A stretch of DNA of 10,816 bases from Candidatus Methylomirabilota bacterium (GTDB taxonomy: Bacteria > Methylomirabilota > Methylomirabilia > Methylomirabilales > Methylomirabilaceae). Position numbers and translations under genes: made by a program. This document shows, piece by piece, positions 1-6,289 of the stretch; the stretch's first letter is position 1; each line of letters starts with the position of its first letter. The notes beneath the pieces were generated by a model. The model ran no database searches. It was not told the origin of the DNA and saw nothing but the letters and a program-made list of their open reading frames with translations. Location: the NCBI GenBank assembly GCA_028869615.1, contig JAGWRQ010000060.1, positions 1-10,816 on the forward strand. Direction: 5' to 3'.

Positions 1-91
1 GGAGAGGATTGTATCGGAGGTGAGCTCTTGTCCGGAGATCGATCACTTGACGCACTTCATCAAGTCATCGGCAAGAGGGATCGCGCGTTGA
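1..91 (+). CDS. lpxA: UDP-N-acetylglucosamine acyltransferase LpxA, C-terminal end only
   Basis: Only the last 29 codons and the TGA stop (89-91) are inside the window; the gene begins upstream. LpxA transfers a 3-hydroxyacyl chain from acyl carrier protein to the 3-position of UDP-GlcNAc, the first step of lipid A synthesis in the cytoplasm. The reading frame ends in CPEIDHLTHFIKSSARGIAR, which matches the family's usual C-terminus: a helix with Pro-Glu, an aromatic residue, then Ser-x-Arg-Gly-Ile-x-Arg at the very end. The position directly before lpxI and the other lipid A genes supports the call. The catalytic left-handed beta-helix is not visible here. The last base of the stop codon is also the first base of a palindromic repeat. 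Confidence 0.87.
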   Translation, partial: ERIVSEVSSCPEIDHLTHFIKSSARGIAR

Positions 92-136
92 AATCTCCAA
101 GTTCCCCTTTTTCACAAAGGGGGGCGGGGGGGATTT
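91..136. repeat. Imperfect intergenic palindrome, probable dispersed repeat
   Basis: The sequence folds on itself. AAATC (91-95) pairs with GATTT (132-136), with a T·G wobble at 96/131; CC (97-98) pairs with GG (129-130). After an unequal internal loop, CCCCTTT (104-110) pairs with AAAGGGG (116-122) around a five-base loop. No T run follows on the plus strand, so it is not a classic intrinsic terminator. Read as protein it gives phrases of the type SPSSPFSQRGAGGI, which I recognise as the translation of a common intergenic repeat type in diderm genomes. It fills most of the lpxA-lpxI gap. Confidence 0.6.
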
Positions 137-142
137 GAAGTG

Positions 143-147
143 AAAGG
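143..147 (+). promoter_or_regulatory. Ribosome binding site of lpxI
   Basis: AAAGG lies six bases before the ATG at 154, but only three bases before the GTG at 151. This spacing decides the start of lpxI in favour of the ATG. Confidence 0.5.
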
Positions 148-153
148 TTTGTG

Positions 154-954
154 ATGGAACGTCTGGGGATCATAGCCGGCGGAGGCCCGCTTCCGGTCGT
201 AGCTGCGCGGGAAGCGCGCATGCAGGGGCTTAAGGTTGTGGCGGTGGCCGTCGAAGAGGCGGCCTCTGCCGATCTGGCCAAGGAAGTCGATGCGATTCGT
301 TGGGTGGGAGCCGGACAGCTCGGTCGATTGATCGCGGCGCTGAAAGGTGAACATGTGACGGATGCGGTGATGCTCGGGAAGATCCCGCTGGATCTTCTCT
401 TCTCGCGCGTGAAGATCGATCTGGCCGGTCTGCTGTTCTATCTGAAGCTCAAAGACCGGCGCGGCGATACGATCCTTGCGGGTGTGGGCGATCTGTTGGG
501 AAAGGAAGGGATTGCCCTGCATGATTGTCGACGGTTCCTTTCTTCGATCGTTTTGCGGAAGGGACTCCTGACGGCGCGGGCGCCACTGTTGGAAGAGCAG
601 CTGGATATCAGCTTTGGAAGGGAGCTTGCCCGATCCATGGCGCAGTTGCGGATCGGCCAAACTGTCGTGGTGAAACGCCGTACTGTCCTCGCCGTGGAAG
701 CGATCGAGGGCACTGATGCTGCCATTCGCCGCGGCGGTAAACTTGGAAATGGGGGAGTAGTAGTCGTCAAGGTTGGGCGTCCCGACCAGGACATGCGCTT
801 CGATCTTCCGGTCATCGGGCCGGAGACGCTGGTGGCCCTCGAAGACGCGGGTGCGACAGCGCTGGCCCTGGACGCAGATCATACGTTGATGCTCGATCGA
901 GAGAAAGTGGTGGCGACTGCCGACCGGCTTGGGCTGGCGATTGTGGCCGACTAA
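154..954 (+). CDS. lpxI: UDP-2,3-diacylglucosamine pyrophosphatase LpxI
   Basis: This 266-residue protein hydrolyses UDP-2,3-diacylglucosamine to lipid X and UMP, the step done by LpxH in enteric bacteria; it acts at the cytoplasmic face of the inner membrane. It opens with the family start LGIIAGGGPLP (residues 4-14) and has GKIPLDLL in the N-terminal domain. The C-terminal domain (DUF1009) has VLAVEAIEGTDAAIRRGG, with E185-G-T-D188, and QDMRFDLPVIGPET, with D217. The conserved acidic residues of this domain include the metal-binding and catalytic ones. Length fits the family (about 270-280). I chose ATG 154 over GTG 151 because of the spacing to AAAGG at 143-147. It lies between lpxA and lpxB, as LpxI usually does. 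Gaps with palindromes on both sides separate it from its neighbours. Confidence 0.93.
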   Translation: MERLGIIAGGGPLPVVAAREARMQGLKVVAVAVEEAASADLAKEVDAIRWVGAGQLGRLIAALKGEHVTDAVMLGKIPLDLLFSRVKIDLAGLLFYLKLKDRRGDTILAGVGDLLGKEGIALHDCRRFLSSIVLRKGLLTARAPLLEEQLDISFGRELARSMAQLRIGQTVVVKRRTVLAVEAIEGTDAAIRRGGKLGNGGVVVVKVGRPDQDMRFDLPVIGPETLVALEDAGATALALDADHTLMLDREKVVATADRLGLAIVAD

Positions 955-961
955 TTGGGTT

Positions 962-989
962 GTGGGGGCGAAAAAATTTTCGCCCCTAC
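962..989. repeat. Near-perfect palindrome in the lpxI-oxidoreductase gap
   Basis: The arms 962-974 and 977-989 pair over 13 positions, with one G·T wobble (964/987) and only AA in the centre. The core is GGGGCGAAAA against TTTTCGCCCC. It could form a very stable hairpin or cruciform starting eight bases after the lpxI stop. The type (GGGGCGAAAA...CGCCCCTAC, translating as VGAKKFSP on one strand) is one I recognise as a frequent intergenic repeat in several phyla. It has no T run after the stem, so intrinsic termination would depend on the T's inside the stem. It is unrelated in sequence to the palindrome at 91-136. Confidence 0.7.
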
Positions 990-1035
990 TGATGCCATCC
1001 GCTGACATTGAAGTCAGAGATAGGATAGATCAGGT

Positions 1036-1992
1036 ATGAATAACGGAAATAACGGAAGGCCGGTTCGAGTGGGCGTAGTAGGTGTCGGCTATGTGGGACA
1101 GCACCACGCCAGGATCTATTCGGAGTTGCCGGGCGTCGAACTGGTCGGGGTGGTCGATATCGACGAGACGCGTCTGCAGGAGTTGGGGACGCGGCACCGG
1201 ACTCAGCTGTGTCGCGATTACCGCGAGATTCTGGAAAAAGTCGATGCGGTCAGCGTGGCGGTGCCGACCTTGCTGCACTATCCAATTGCCAAGGAGTTCC
1301 TGGAGTGCGGGGTGGATGTCCTGGTGGAGAAACCGATTGCGCAGTTCCTCGCTCAGGCCGACGAACTGGTTGAGATCGCCAGGGTTGCCGATCGCATCTT
1401 TCAGGTCGGTCATATCGAGCGATTCAACGGCGCGGTCAAGGCGCTTGAGGCCGTCGTGAGGAGCCCCGGCTTCATCGAATGCCACCGTCTTGGACCGTTT
1501 GCTCACCGGAACACGGATGTCGATGTTGTCCTCGATTTGATGATCCACGACATTGACATTGTGTTGAATTTGATCAAGTCGCCTGTCATCGCAGTAACGG
1601 CTGTCGGTGTTCCGGTCATCTCCGATCAGGTAGACATCGCCAATGCGCGGCTCCAGTTTGAGTCGGGGTGTGTTGCGAACCTGACCGCCAGCCGGGTAAG
1701 CGTCGAGCGGGTCCGGCGAGTACGGATCTTTCAGCGTGATACCTTCATTTCTCTTGACTATTCCCAGCAAGAGATCACTGTTTACCATCGCATCCCTGGA
1801 ACGAGCGAGACGGCTGTTGAAGCCACCCCAGCGATTGTGAAGGAAGATATCCCCATTGATAAGGCGGAGCCGCTTCGCGTCCAGCTCGAAAGCTTTATCG
1901 AGTGTGTCCGGGCCAGAAAAAGACCGTTGGTCTCAGGAGAGGACGGTCGGGACGCCCTAAAAGTGGCCTCTCAGATTGTGGAGCGACTGTAG
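1036..1992 (+). CDS. Gfo/Idh/MocA family NAD(P)-dependent sugar oxidoreductase, possible GnnA homologue
   Basis: The 318-residue protein starts with a Rossmann fold, RVGVVGVGYVGQHHARIY, with the glycine motif G16-x-G18-x-x-G21. A family EKP motif follows (E98-K99-P100), and the C-terminal substrate domain has DLMIHDIDIV with H171 and D174, the conserved histidine region of this family. Members oxidise or reduce sugar hydroxyls, often on nucleotide sugars. In Acidithiobacillus ferrooxidans, GnnA, a member of this family encoded between lpxA and lpxB, oxidises the 3''-OH of UDP-GlcNAc; GnnB then aminates it, giving lipid A with amide-linked chains. The position here suggests a related role, but no GnnB-type aminotransferase is in the window, so the substrate is uncertain. 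The start has AGGAT at 1022-1026. The gene ends five bases before lpxB, so the two are probably co-translated. Confidence 0.85.
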   Translation: MNNGNNGRPVRVGVVGVGYVGQHHARIYSELPGVELVGVVDIDETRLQELGTRHRTQLCRDYREILEKVDAVSVAVPTLLHYPIAKEFLECGVDVLVEKPIAQFLAQADELVEIARVADRIFQVGHIERFNGAVKALEAVVRSPGFIECHRLGPFAHRNTDVDVVLDLMIHDIDIVLNLIKSPVIAVTAVGVPVISDQVDIANARLQFESGCVANLTASRVSVERVRRVRIFQRDTFISLDYSQQEITVYHRIPGTSETAVEATPAIVKEDIPIDKAEPLRVQLESFIECVRARKRPLVSGEDGRDALKVASQIVERL

Positions 1993-1997
1993 GCCAG

Positions 1998-3170
1998 ATG
2001 CGGGACGGCCGGATCCTGATCGTCGCAGGGGAGTCCTCAGGAGATCTCCATGCCGCCGGTGTCGTTGCTGAGCTGCGACGACGCGCCCCGTACTTGACTA
2101 TAGAAGGAATTGGAGGAGACCGGATGCGCCAGGCGGGTGTCCGCCTTCACGCGCATGCGGGCGATTTGGCGGTGGTCGGCCTCGTCGAGGTGGCCGCCAG
2201 GCTCCCGACCATCTGGCGGGCGTACCGAAGTATGATCCGGTGTTTGCGAGACCGACGCCCCGATCTGGTGATCCTTGTGGATTTTCCGGATTTCAACCTG
2301 AGGCTCGCCCGCCGGGCATTCCGACTTGGTATCCCAGTGGTCTACTTTATCAGTCCGCAGGTGTGGGCTTGGCGCGCGGGTCGGATACGGTCGATCGCGA
2401 AGTATGTCCGACGGCTCCTGGTCATTTTTCCCTTTGAGGAGGGTTTCTATCGCGACAGGGGGGTCGAGGCCTTGTATGTCGGTCATCCACTCCTGGATCG
2501 GTTAACGTCTTTACCATCAATGGGTGAGGCGCGACGCCGCCTGGAGCTGGAGGGGGGGGCGCCAGTGTTGGGGCTTCTGCCGGGCAGCCGCGTGGGGGAG
2601 CTTACGCGGCATCTACCCGTCTTGCTCAGATCGGCTAAGCAACTGATGGCTGAGCGGTCTGATCTTCGCGTCATTATTGCCGCGGCCGACGGGCTTCCCC
2701 TCGACCTCATCGGGGCCTACTTGCATCAAGAGGCTGTGTCGGCCAGAGTTGTGCAGGGACGGACCTATGAGGTGATGGCGGCCTCGGACGTGGTTCTTGT
2801 GGCGTCAGGCACCGCGACCCTGGAGGCGGCCATCATCGGTACCCCTATGGTGATTGTGTATCGCCTCGCATTTCTCTCATGGCTACTTGGTCGCTTGTTG
2901 ATCAGGGTTCCGTACGTCGGCATAGTCAATCTGGTGGCGGGAAGGCGAGTGGCGCCTGAGCTGATTCAATTTCATGCGACGCCGGAGCGGATCACTGACG
3001 AAGCACGCCGGCTGCTCCTGTCGGCGGAGCAACGTCTCCGAATGCGGCAGGAGCTTCAGCAGACATGTGATCGATTGGGGCCGCCGGGAGCCATAAGTCG
3101 GACAGTAGACGCGATCCTTGAGTGCTTGCAGTCCGGCGCCCTGGAGGAGATGGCGGTCCAGAGAGGGTAA
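1998..3170 (+). CDS. lpxB: Lipid-A-disaccharide synthase LpxB
   Basis: This GT19 glycosyltransferase condenses lipid X with UDP-2,3-diacylglucosamine to form the beta-1',6-linked lipid A disaccharide at the inner membrane. At 390 residues it is close to the E. coli length of 382. Visible motifs are VAGESSGDLHAA at the N-terminus; LVDFPDFN, where D95 matches the essential E. coli D98; VYFISPQVWAWR; FPFEEGFY; YVGHPLLD; LGLLPGSRVGE; and ASGTATLEAA with PMVIVYR in the nucleotide-binding half. The frame is open upstream into the oxidoreductase gene, but ATG 1998 places the GESSGD motif at the normal distance from the start. The ribosome binding site is weak (AGG at 1991-1993), which suggests coupling to the gene before it. 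The stop overlaps the next start by one base (TAATG). Confidence 0.96.
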   Translation: MRDGRILIVAGESSGDLHAAGVVAELRRRAPYLTIEGIGGDRMRQAGVRLHAHAGDLAVVGLVEVAARLPTIWRAYRSMIRCLRDRRPDLVILVDFPDFNLRLARRAFRLGIPVVYFISPQVWAWRAGRIRSIAKYVRRLLVIFPFEEGFYRDRGVEALYVGHPLLDRLTSLPSMGEARRRLELEGGAPVLGLLPGSRVGELTRHLPVLLRSAKQLMAERSDLRVIIAAADGLPLDLIGAYLHQEAVSARVVQGRTYEVMAASDVVLVASGTATLEAAIIGTPMVIVYRLAFLSWLLGRLLIRVPYVGIVNLVAGRRVAPELIQFHATPERITDEARRLLLSAEQRLRMRQELQQTCDRLGPPGAISRTVDAILECLQSGALEEMAVQRG

Positions 3171-3865
3171 TGGGGAAGTCGGCTTTTTCCAGAGCGGTCG
3201 CTGCGCTCAGGGAAGATCGCCTTGTTCTACGCATTGTTCCATGGCTTGCTGCGGGGTTGATGCAATGCCTGTTTCGACTGCTTCGGGTTGTTCATGTGGG
3301 TCGCGCGTACCCGGAAAGCTGCTGGGCCAGGGGAGAGCGGATCATCGTGACCTTCTGGCACGGTCGGCTCCTGATGATGCCGTTTGTCTATCCAGGGAAG
3401 CCCGGAGCGATCCTCATCAGCCAGCATCGCGATGGGGAGTATATCAGCCGAATCGCAACAATTCTCGGGCTCGAGGTGATTCGAGGCTCGGCAACACGGG
3501 GCGGGATGCGCGCCTTCAAGCAGATGCTTCGCGCCATTAAGGGAAGGCTGAACCTTGTGATCACCCCGGACGGCCCAAAGGGACCGCGCGCAAAGGTCAA
3601 GTCCGGTGTCATCGAGGTGGCGAGGCTGACGGGCGCTCCCATCGTGCCGGTGAGCTTCAGCGCGTCGCGACGCCGATTCCTGAAGAGCTGGGACGCGTTT
3701 CTTGTGCCGATCCCGTTCTCCCGCGCCGTATATGTCTGGGGGGAACCGATGTATGTGCCTCCGACGGCGACCAAGGATGAGGTGGTAAAGCACCAGGAGG
3801 CCCTCGAAGAGCGTCTCGATCTGCTTACGATGAAGGCCGACAATTACTTCAGGACGGACCTGTGA
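3170..3865 (+). CDS. DUF374 family acyltransferase, LpxJ-like candidate
   Basis: The 231-residue protein has the full DUF374 pattern: FWHGRLL with H64, SQHRDGEYI, a GSATRGG motif, ITPDGPKGPRAKVKSG with D134-G-P, TGAPIVPV, and SWDAFLVPIPFSRA. This family belongs to the glycerolipid acyltransferase fold. From memory, the epsilon-proteobacterial late lipid A acyltransferase LpxJ is a DUF374 protein and can act before Kdo is added. The gene's place between lpxB and waaA fits such a role, but the acceptor and chain are inferred. A hydrophobic segment (about residues 18-35, VLRIVPWLAAGLMQCLF) may anchor it in the inner membrane. The start is ATG 3170, overlapping the lpxB stop by one base, with GAGAGGG at 3161-3167 just before it. 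The same frame is open upstream inside lpxB; that part is not expected to be translated. Confidence 0.9.
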   Translation: MGKSAFSRAVAALREDRLVLRIVPWLAAGLMQCLFRLLRVVHVGRAYPESCWARGERIIVTFWHGRLLMMPFVYPGKPGAILISQHRDGEYISRIATILGLEVIRGSATRGGMRAFKQMLRAIKGRLNLVITPDGPKGPRAKVKSGVIEVARLTGAPIVPVSFSASRRRFLKSWDAFLVPIPFSRAVYVWGEPMYVPPTATKDEVVKHQEALEERLDLLTMKADNYFRTDL

Positions 3866-3881
3866 TGACCGGTAGGTCAGG

Positions 3882-5168
3882 ATGTATTCTGCCTACTCCC
3901 TCCTGCTGACCCTCGTTCTGCTGGCCTGGTCACCCTCCATCCTTTTGAGGACCCTTCGGAGCCCCCGTTACCGGGAAGGATGGCGGGAGCGTCTGGGCCG
4001 TTATCCCGAGGTGTTGCTTGCACGGCTTCAAACAGCGCCGCCCGTCTGGATACATGCCGTCTCGGTGGGAGAGGTCGGCGCAGCCTCTATCTTGGCTAAT
4101 CGCTGGACGGCTCGTCGACCGACGCTTCCGCTTCTGGTCTCGACGGTCACCGTAACCGGACGAGAGGTTGCCGGACGTTCGCTCCCGCGGGCGGCGGCAG
4201 TGGTCTACTTCCCCATCGATCTGCCGATGGTTGTTCATCGAGCTCTGGCTACAGTCAAGCCTCGCCTGATCCTCCTCACAGAGACGGAGATCTGGCCAAA
4301 TTTCCTCCGCGTATGCGCGGCTTCGAAGGTGCCGGTTGCCATCATCAATGGTCGGCTCTCGGAGCGGTCGTTTTCACGCTACCGCCTCGTCCGACCCTTT
4401 ATCCGCCGGGTCCTTCAGTGTGTTGATCTCTTTTGCATGCAAACCGACGCAGACGCGGAACGGATTCTTGCGTTAGGCGCCAGTCCTGAGCGCGTGCATG
4501 TGGTGGGCAATCTCAAGTTCGATGCAGCCCCCCACGCCGATGTCTCAGCGCTTGCCGAACAGTGGCGTCGGGAGCTTCAGATTGAAGCTCAGCGACCGGT
4601 CCTGGTGGCGGGAAGCACTCATGAAGGCGAAGAGGAGATTGTACTCACGGCCTTTCGCCGCCTGCGCGATGAGTTTGCGGACCTGCTGCTGATCCTGGCT
4701 CCGCGCCATCCCGAGCGGGTAGCCCAGGTGGAAACGATGGTTGCCGCTCATGGCTTGGCCGCAGTGCGTCGGAGCGCCTTGGGTCAAGGAAGCAATGGTC
4801 CAAAGGAGGTGATCCTTGTAGATACTGTCGGTGAGCTGTCGGCGCTGTACGCGGTGGGGAGCATCAGCTTTGTTGGAGGGAGCCTCATCCCTCGAGGCGG
4901 CCACAACCTGCTTGAGCCGGCCCTGCACGGTCGGCCGGTTCTGTTCGGTCCCCACATGGAGAATTTCATGGAAGCGAGCGCGTACTTTGTCGAGCGGGGG
5001 GCGGCCATCCAGGTGAGTGATGCTGCGGACCTCGCCACGCAGCTTGCCCGACTCCTGCGTGATCCCATCGCCAGAGAGAGGATGGGGCAAGCGGCAATGA
5101 CTGCTCTGGCAGCCCATCAGGGCGCGTGCGAGCGAACCATGACCCTCTTGGAGCGAATCGTGTTATGA
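3882..5168 (+). CDS. waaA: 3-deoxy-D-manno-octulosonic acid transferase WaaA (KdtA)
   Basis: WaaA moves Kdo from CMP-Kdo to the 6' position of the lipid A precursor at the inner membrane; how many Kdo units this one adds cannot be read from sequence. The 428-residue GT30 protein has an N-terminal membrane anchor (about residues 4-24), then HAVSVGEVGAA with E64, which matches the catalytic glutamate of E. coli (E60) and Aquifex (E31). TETEIWPNF and NGRLSERSFSRY follow. The C-terminal half has VVGNLKFD, VAGSTHEGEEE, LAPRHPERV and the strongly conserved GGSLIPRGGHNLLEPA with PVLFGPHMENF. The start ATG 3882 follows AGGTCAGG (3874-3881) and gives the usual N-terminal anchor. It begins 16 bases after the acyltransferase gene. 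Its stop overlaps the lpxK start by four bases. Confidence 0.97.
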   Translation: MYSAYSLLLTLVLLAWSPSILLRTLRSPRYREGWRERLGRYPEVLLARLQTAPPVWIHAVSVGEVGAASILANRWTARRPTLPLLVSTVTVTGREVAGRSLPRAAAVVYFPIDLPMVVHRALATVKPRLILLTETEIWPNFLRVCAASKVPVAIINGRLSERSFSRYRLVRPFIRRVLQCVDLFCMQTDADAERILALGASPERVHVVGNLKFDAAPHADVSALAEQWRRELQIEAQRPVLVAGSTHEGEEEIVLTAFRRLRDEFADLLLILAPRHPERVAQVETMVAAHGLAAVRRSALGQGSNGPKEVILVDTVGELSALYAVGSISFVGGSLIPRGGHNLLEPALHGRPVLFGPHMENFMEASAYFVERGAAIQVSDAADLATQLARLLRDPIARERMGQAAMTALAAHQGACERTMTLLERIVL

Positions 5169-6289
5169 AAGGCATAGAGGCGCTCTCAACCTGGACGCTG
5201 CGCTGCATGGCGGCTGCTCCCGCGCAATGGACCGCGCAAGCCTGGCTGACGTGCTTGCGTCCGGTTTCGCGTGTGTATGGGGCCGCCATGTCGCTCCGGA
5301 CCGCGCTCTTTACGTATGGCCTCGCCAGGACCCGACGACTTCCGGTTCCGGTGCTGAGCGTCGGTAACGTAAGTGTCGGTGGAAGCGGAAAGACCCCGTT
5401 CGTTGAGATGTTGGCCGGTCGACTGCGCGAGCGAGGCCAGCGAGTCGTCATTATATTGCGTGGGTATCGAGGTGGTTCGACAAAGCCAACCATCGTCAGC
5501 GACGGCAGAAATGTTCGGTGCGAGCCGCCGATAGCGGCTGACGAGGCTTATCTGCTGGCCAGGCATTTGCCGGGCGTCGCCGTCTTGACAGGAGCCGACC
5601 GATACCGGGTCGGTACGGTCGCCATTGAGCAGGTTGATTGCGGCGTCATTATTCTGGATGATGGGTTTCAGCATCTCGGACTCCACCGCGATCTGGATAT
5701 CGTGCTGGTTGACGCGGGCAATCCCCTTGGATACGGTCGGCTGTTGCCCTCAGGCTTATTGCGGGAGCCGCCGGAGGCGCTCGGACGGGCCGACATGGTG
5801 GTGATTACTCATGCCGACGCCGGACGCGACCTGGACTCCGCCATACAGGCGATCCGGCGGTATGCGCCGATCGTCCCGATCGCTCTGGCTGTCCATCGTC
5901 CTGTCAGCCTCATCGACGTCAGGAGCGGAGAACGCTTGGGCCTTGAGCGTCTCACCGGCCGGCGATTGTTGGCGGTGTCCGGCATCGCCAATCCGAGTCG
6001 GTTTGAGGCCACCCTTATTCAGCTTGGCGCGTTCGTTGCGGCTCACCATATTTTCCCCGATCACCACCGCTATGCACCCGTTGATCTGGAGATCATCAAC
6101 AGAGCGGCCAATAGTGTCGGCGCCTCTATGGTAGTCACCACAGAAAAGGATATGGTAAAATTAACTTCTTTAAACGTTACTACGATGGGCGCGCCGCTGT
6201 ACGCCCTATCGATCTCACTCGAATTAACGGAAGGGGCGGATGTGTTGGATGCCATATTGAGCCGTCTGGTGACACCGAGCGCTTCATGA
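5165..6289 (+). CDS. lpxK: Tetraacyldisaccharide 4'-kinase LpxK
   Basis: LpxK uses ATP to phosphorylate the 4' position of the tetraacyl disaccharide, giving lipid IVA at the cytoplasmic face of the inner membrane. The 374-residue protein has the P-loop VLSVGNVSVGGSGKTP with K76-T77, the DEAYLLAR region, LDDGFQHLGLHRDLDIVLVD with D165-D166, LLPSGLLREP, and near the C-terminus FPDHHRY (H300) and TTEKDMVKL. The aspartate and DH histidine regions carry the residues proposed for catalysis in Aquifex LpxK. It is longer than E. coli LpxK (328), partly because the P-loop lies about 17 residues further from the start. Two stretches before the P-loop (about residues 15-30 and 38-50) form the usual hydrophobic membrane region. 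ATG 5165 overlaps the waaA stop (ATGA); the frame is open further upstream, but those starts lie inside waaA. Confidence 0.96.
   Translation: MKGIEALSTWTLRCMAAAPAQWTAQAWLTCLRPVSRVYGAAMSLRTALFTYGLARTRRLPVPVLSVGNVSVGGSGKTPFVEMLAGRLRERGQRVVIILRGYRGGSTKPTIVSDGRNVRCEPPIAADEAYLLARHLPGVAVLTGADRYRVGTVAIEQVDCGVIILDDGFQHLGLHRDLDIVLVDAGNPLGYGRLLPSGLLREPPEALGRADMVVITHADAGRDLDSAIQAIRRYAPIVPIALAVHRPVSLIDVRSGERLGLERLTGRRLLAVSGIANPSRFEATLIQLGAFVAAHHIFPDHHRYAPVDLEIINRAANSVGASMVVTTEKDMVKLTSLNVTTMGAPLYALSISLELTEGADVLDAILSRLVTPSAS

Noticed and set aside
112..1008. A 298-codon open frame on the minus strand covering lpxI
   Set aside because: It lies opposite a clear LpxI, runs through both palindromic repeats, shows no recognisable motif, and is expected by chance in GC-rich coding sequence.
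1002..1017. CTGAC/GTCAG inverted repeat before the oxidoreductase gene as an operator
   Set aside because: Five-base arms are common by chance, and no promoter at proper spacing was found beside it.
1030..1788. A 252-codon open frame on the minus strand opposite the oxidoreductase
   Set aside because: It is a shadow of the plus-strand gene, with no family motif; the plus-strand frame has a Rossmann motif, EKP and the family histidine.
1902..1997. Upstream extension of the lpxB frame into the oxidoreductase gene
   Set aside because: The LpxB family starts shortly before GESSGD; the extension would overlap the previous gene by 91 bases and has no family similarity.
3865..3881. ATG at 3865 overlapping the DUF374 stop as a possible waaA start
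   Set aside because: It is out of frame with waaA; the ATG at 3882 gives the normal N-terminal membrane anchor.
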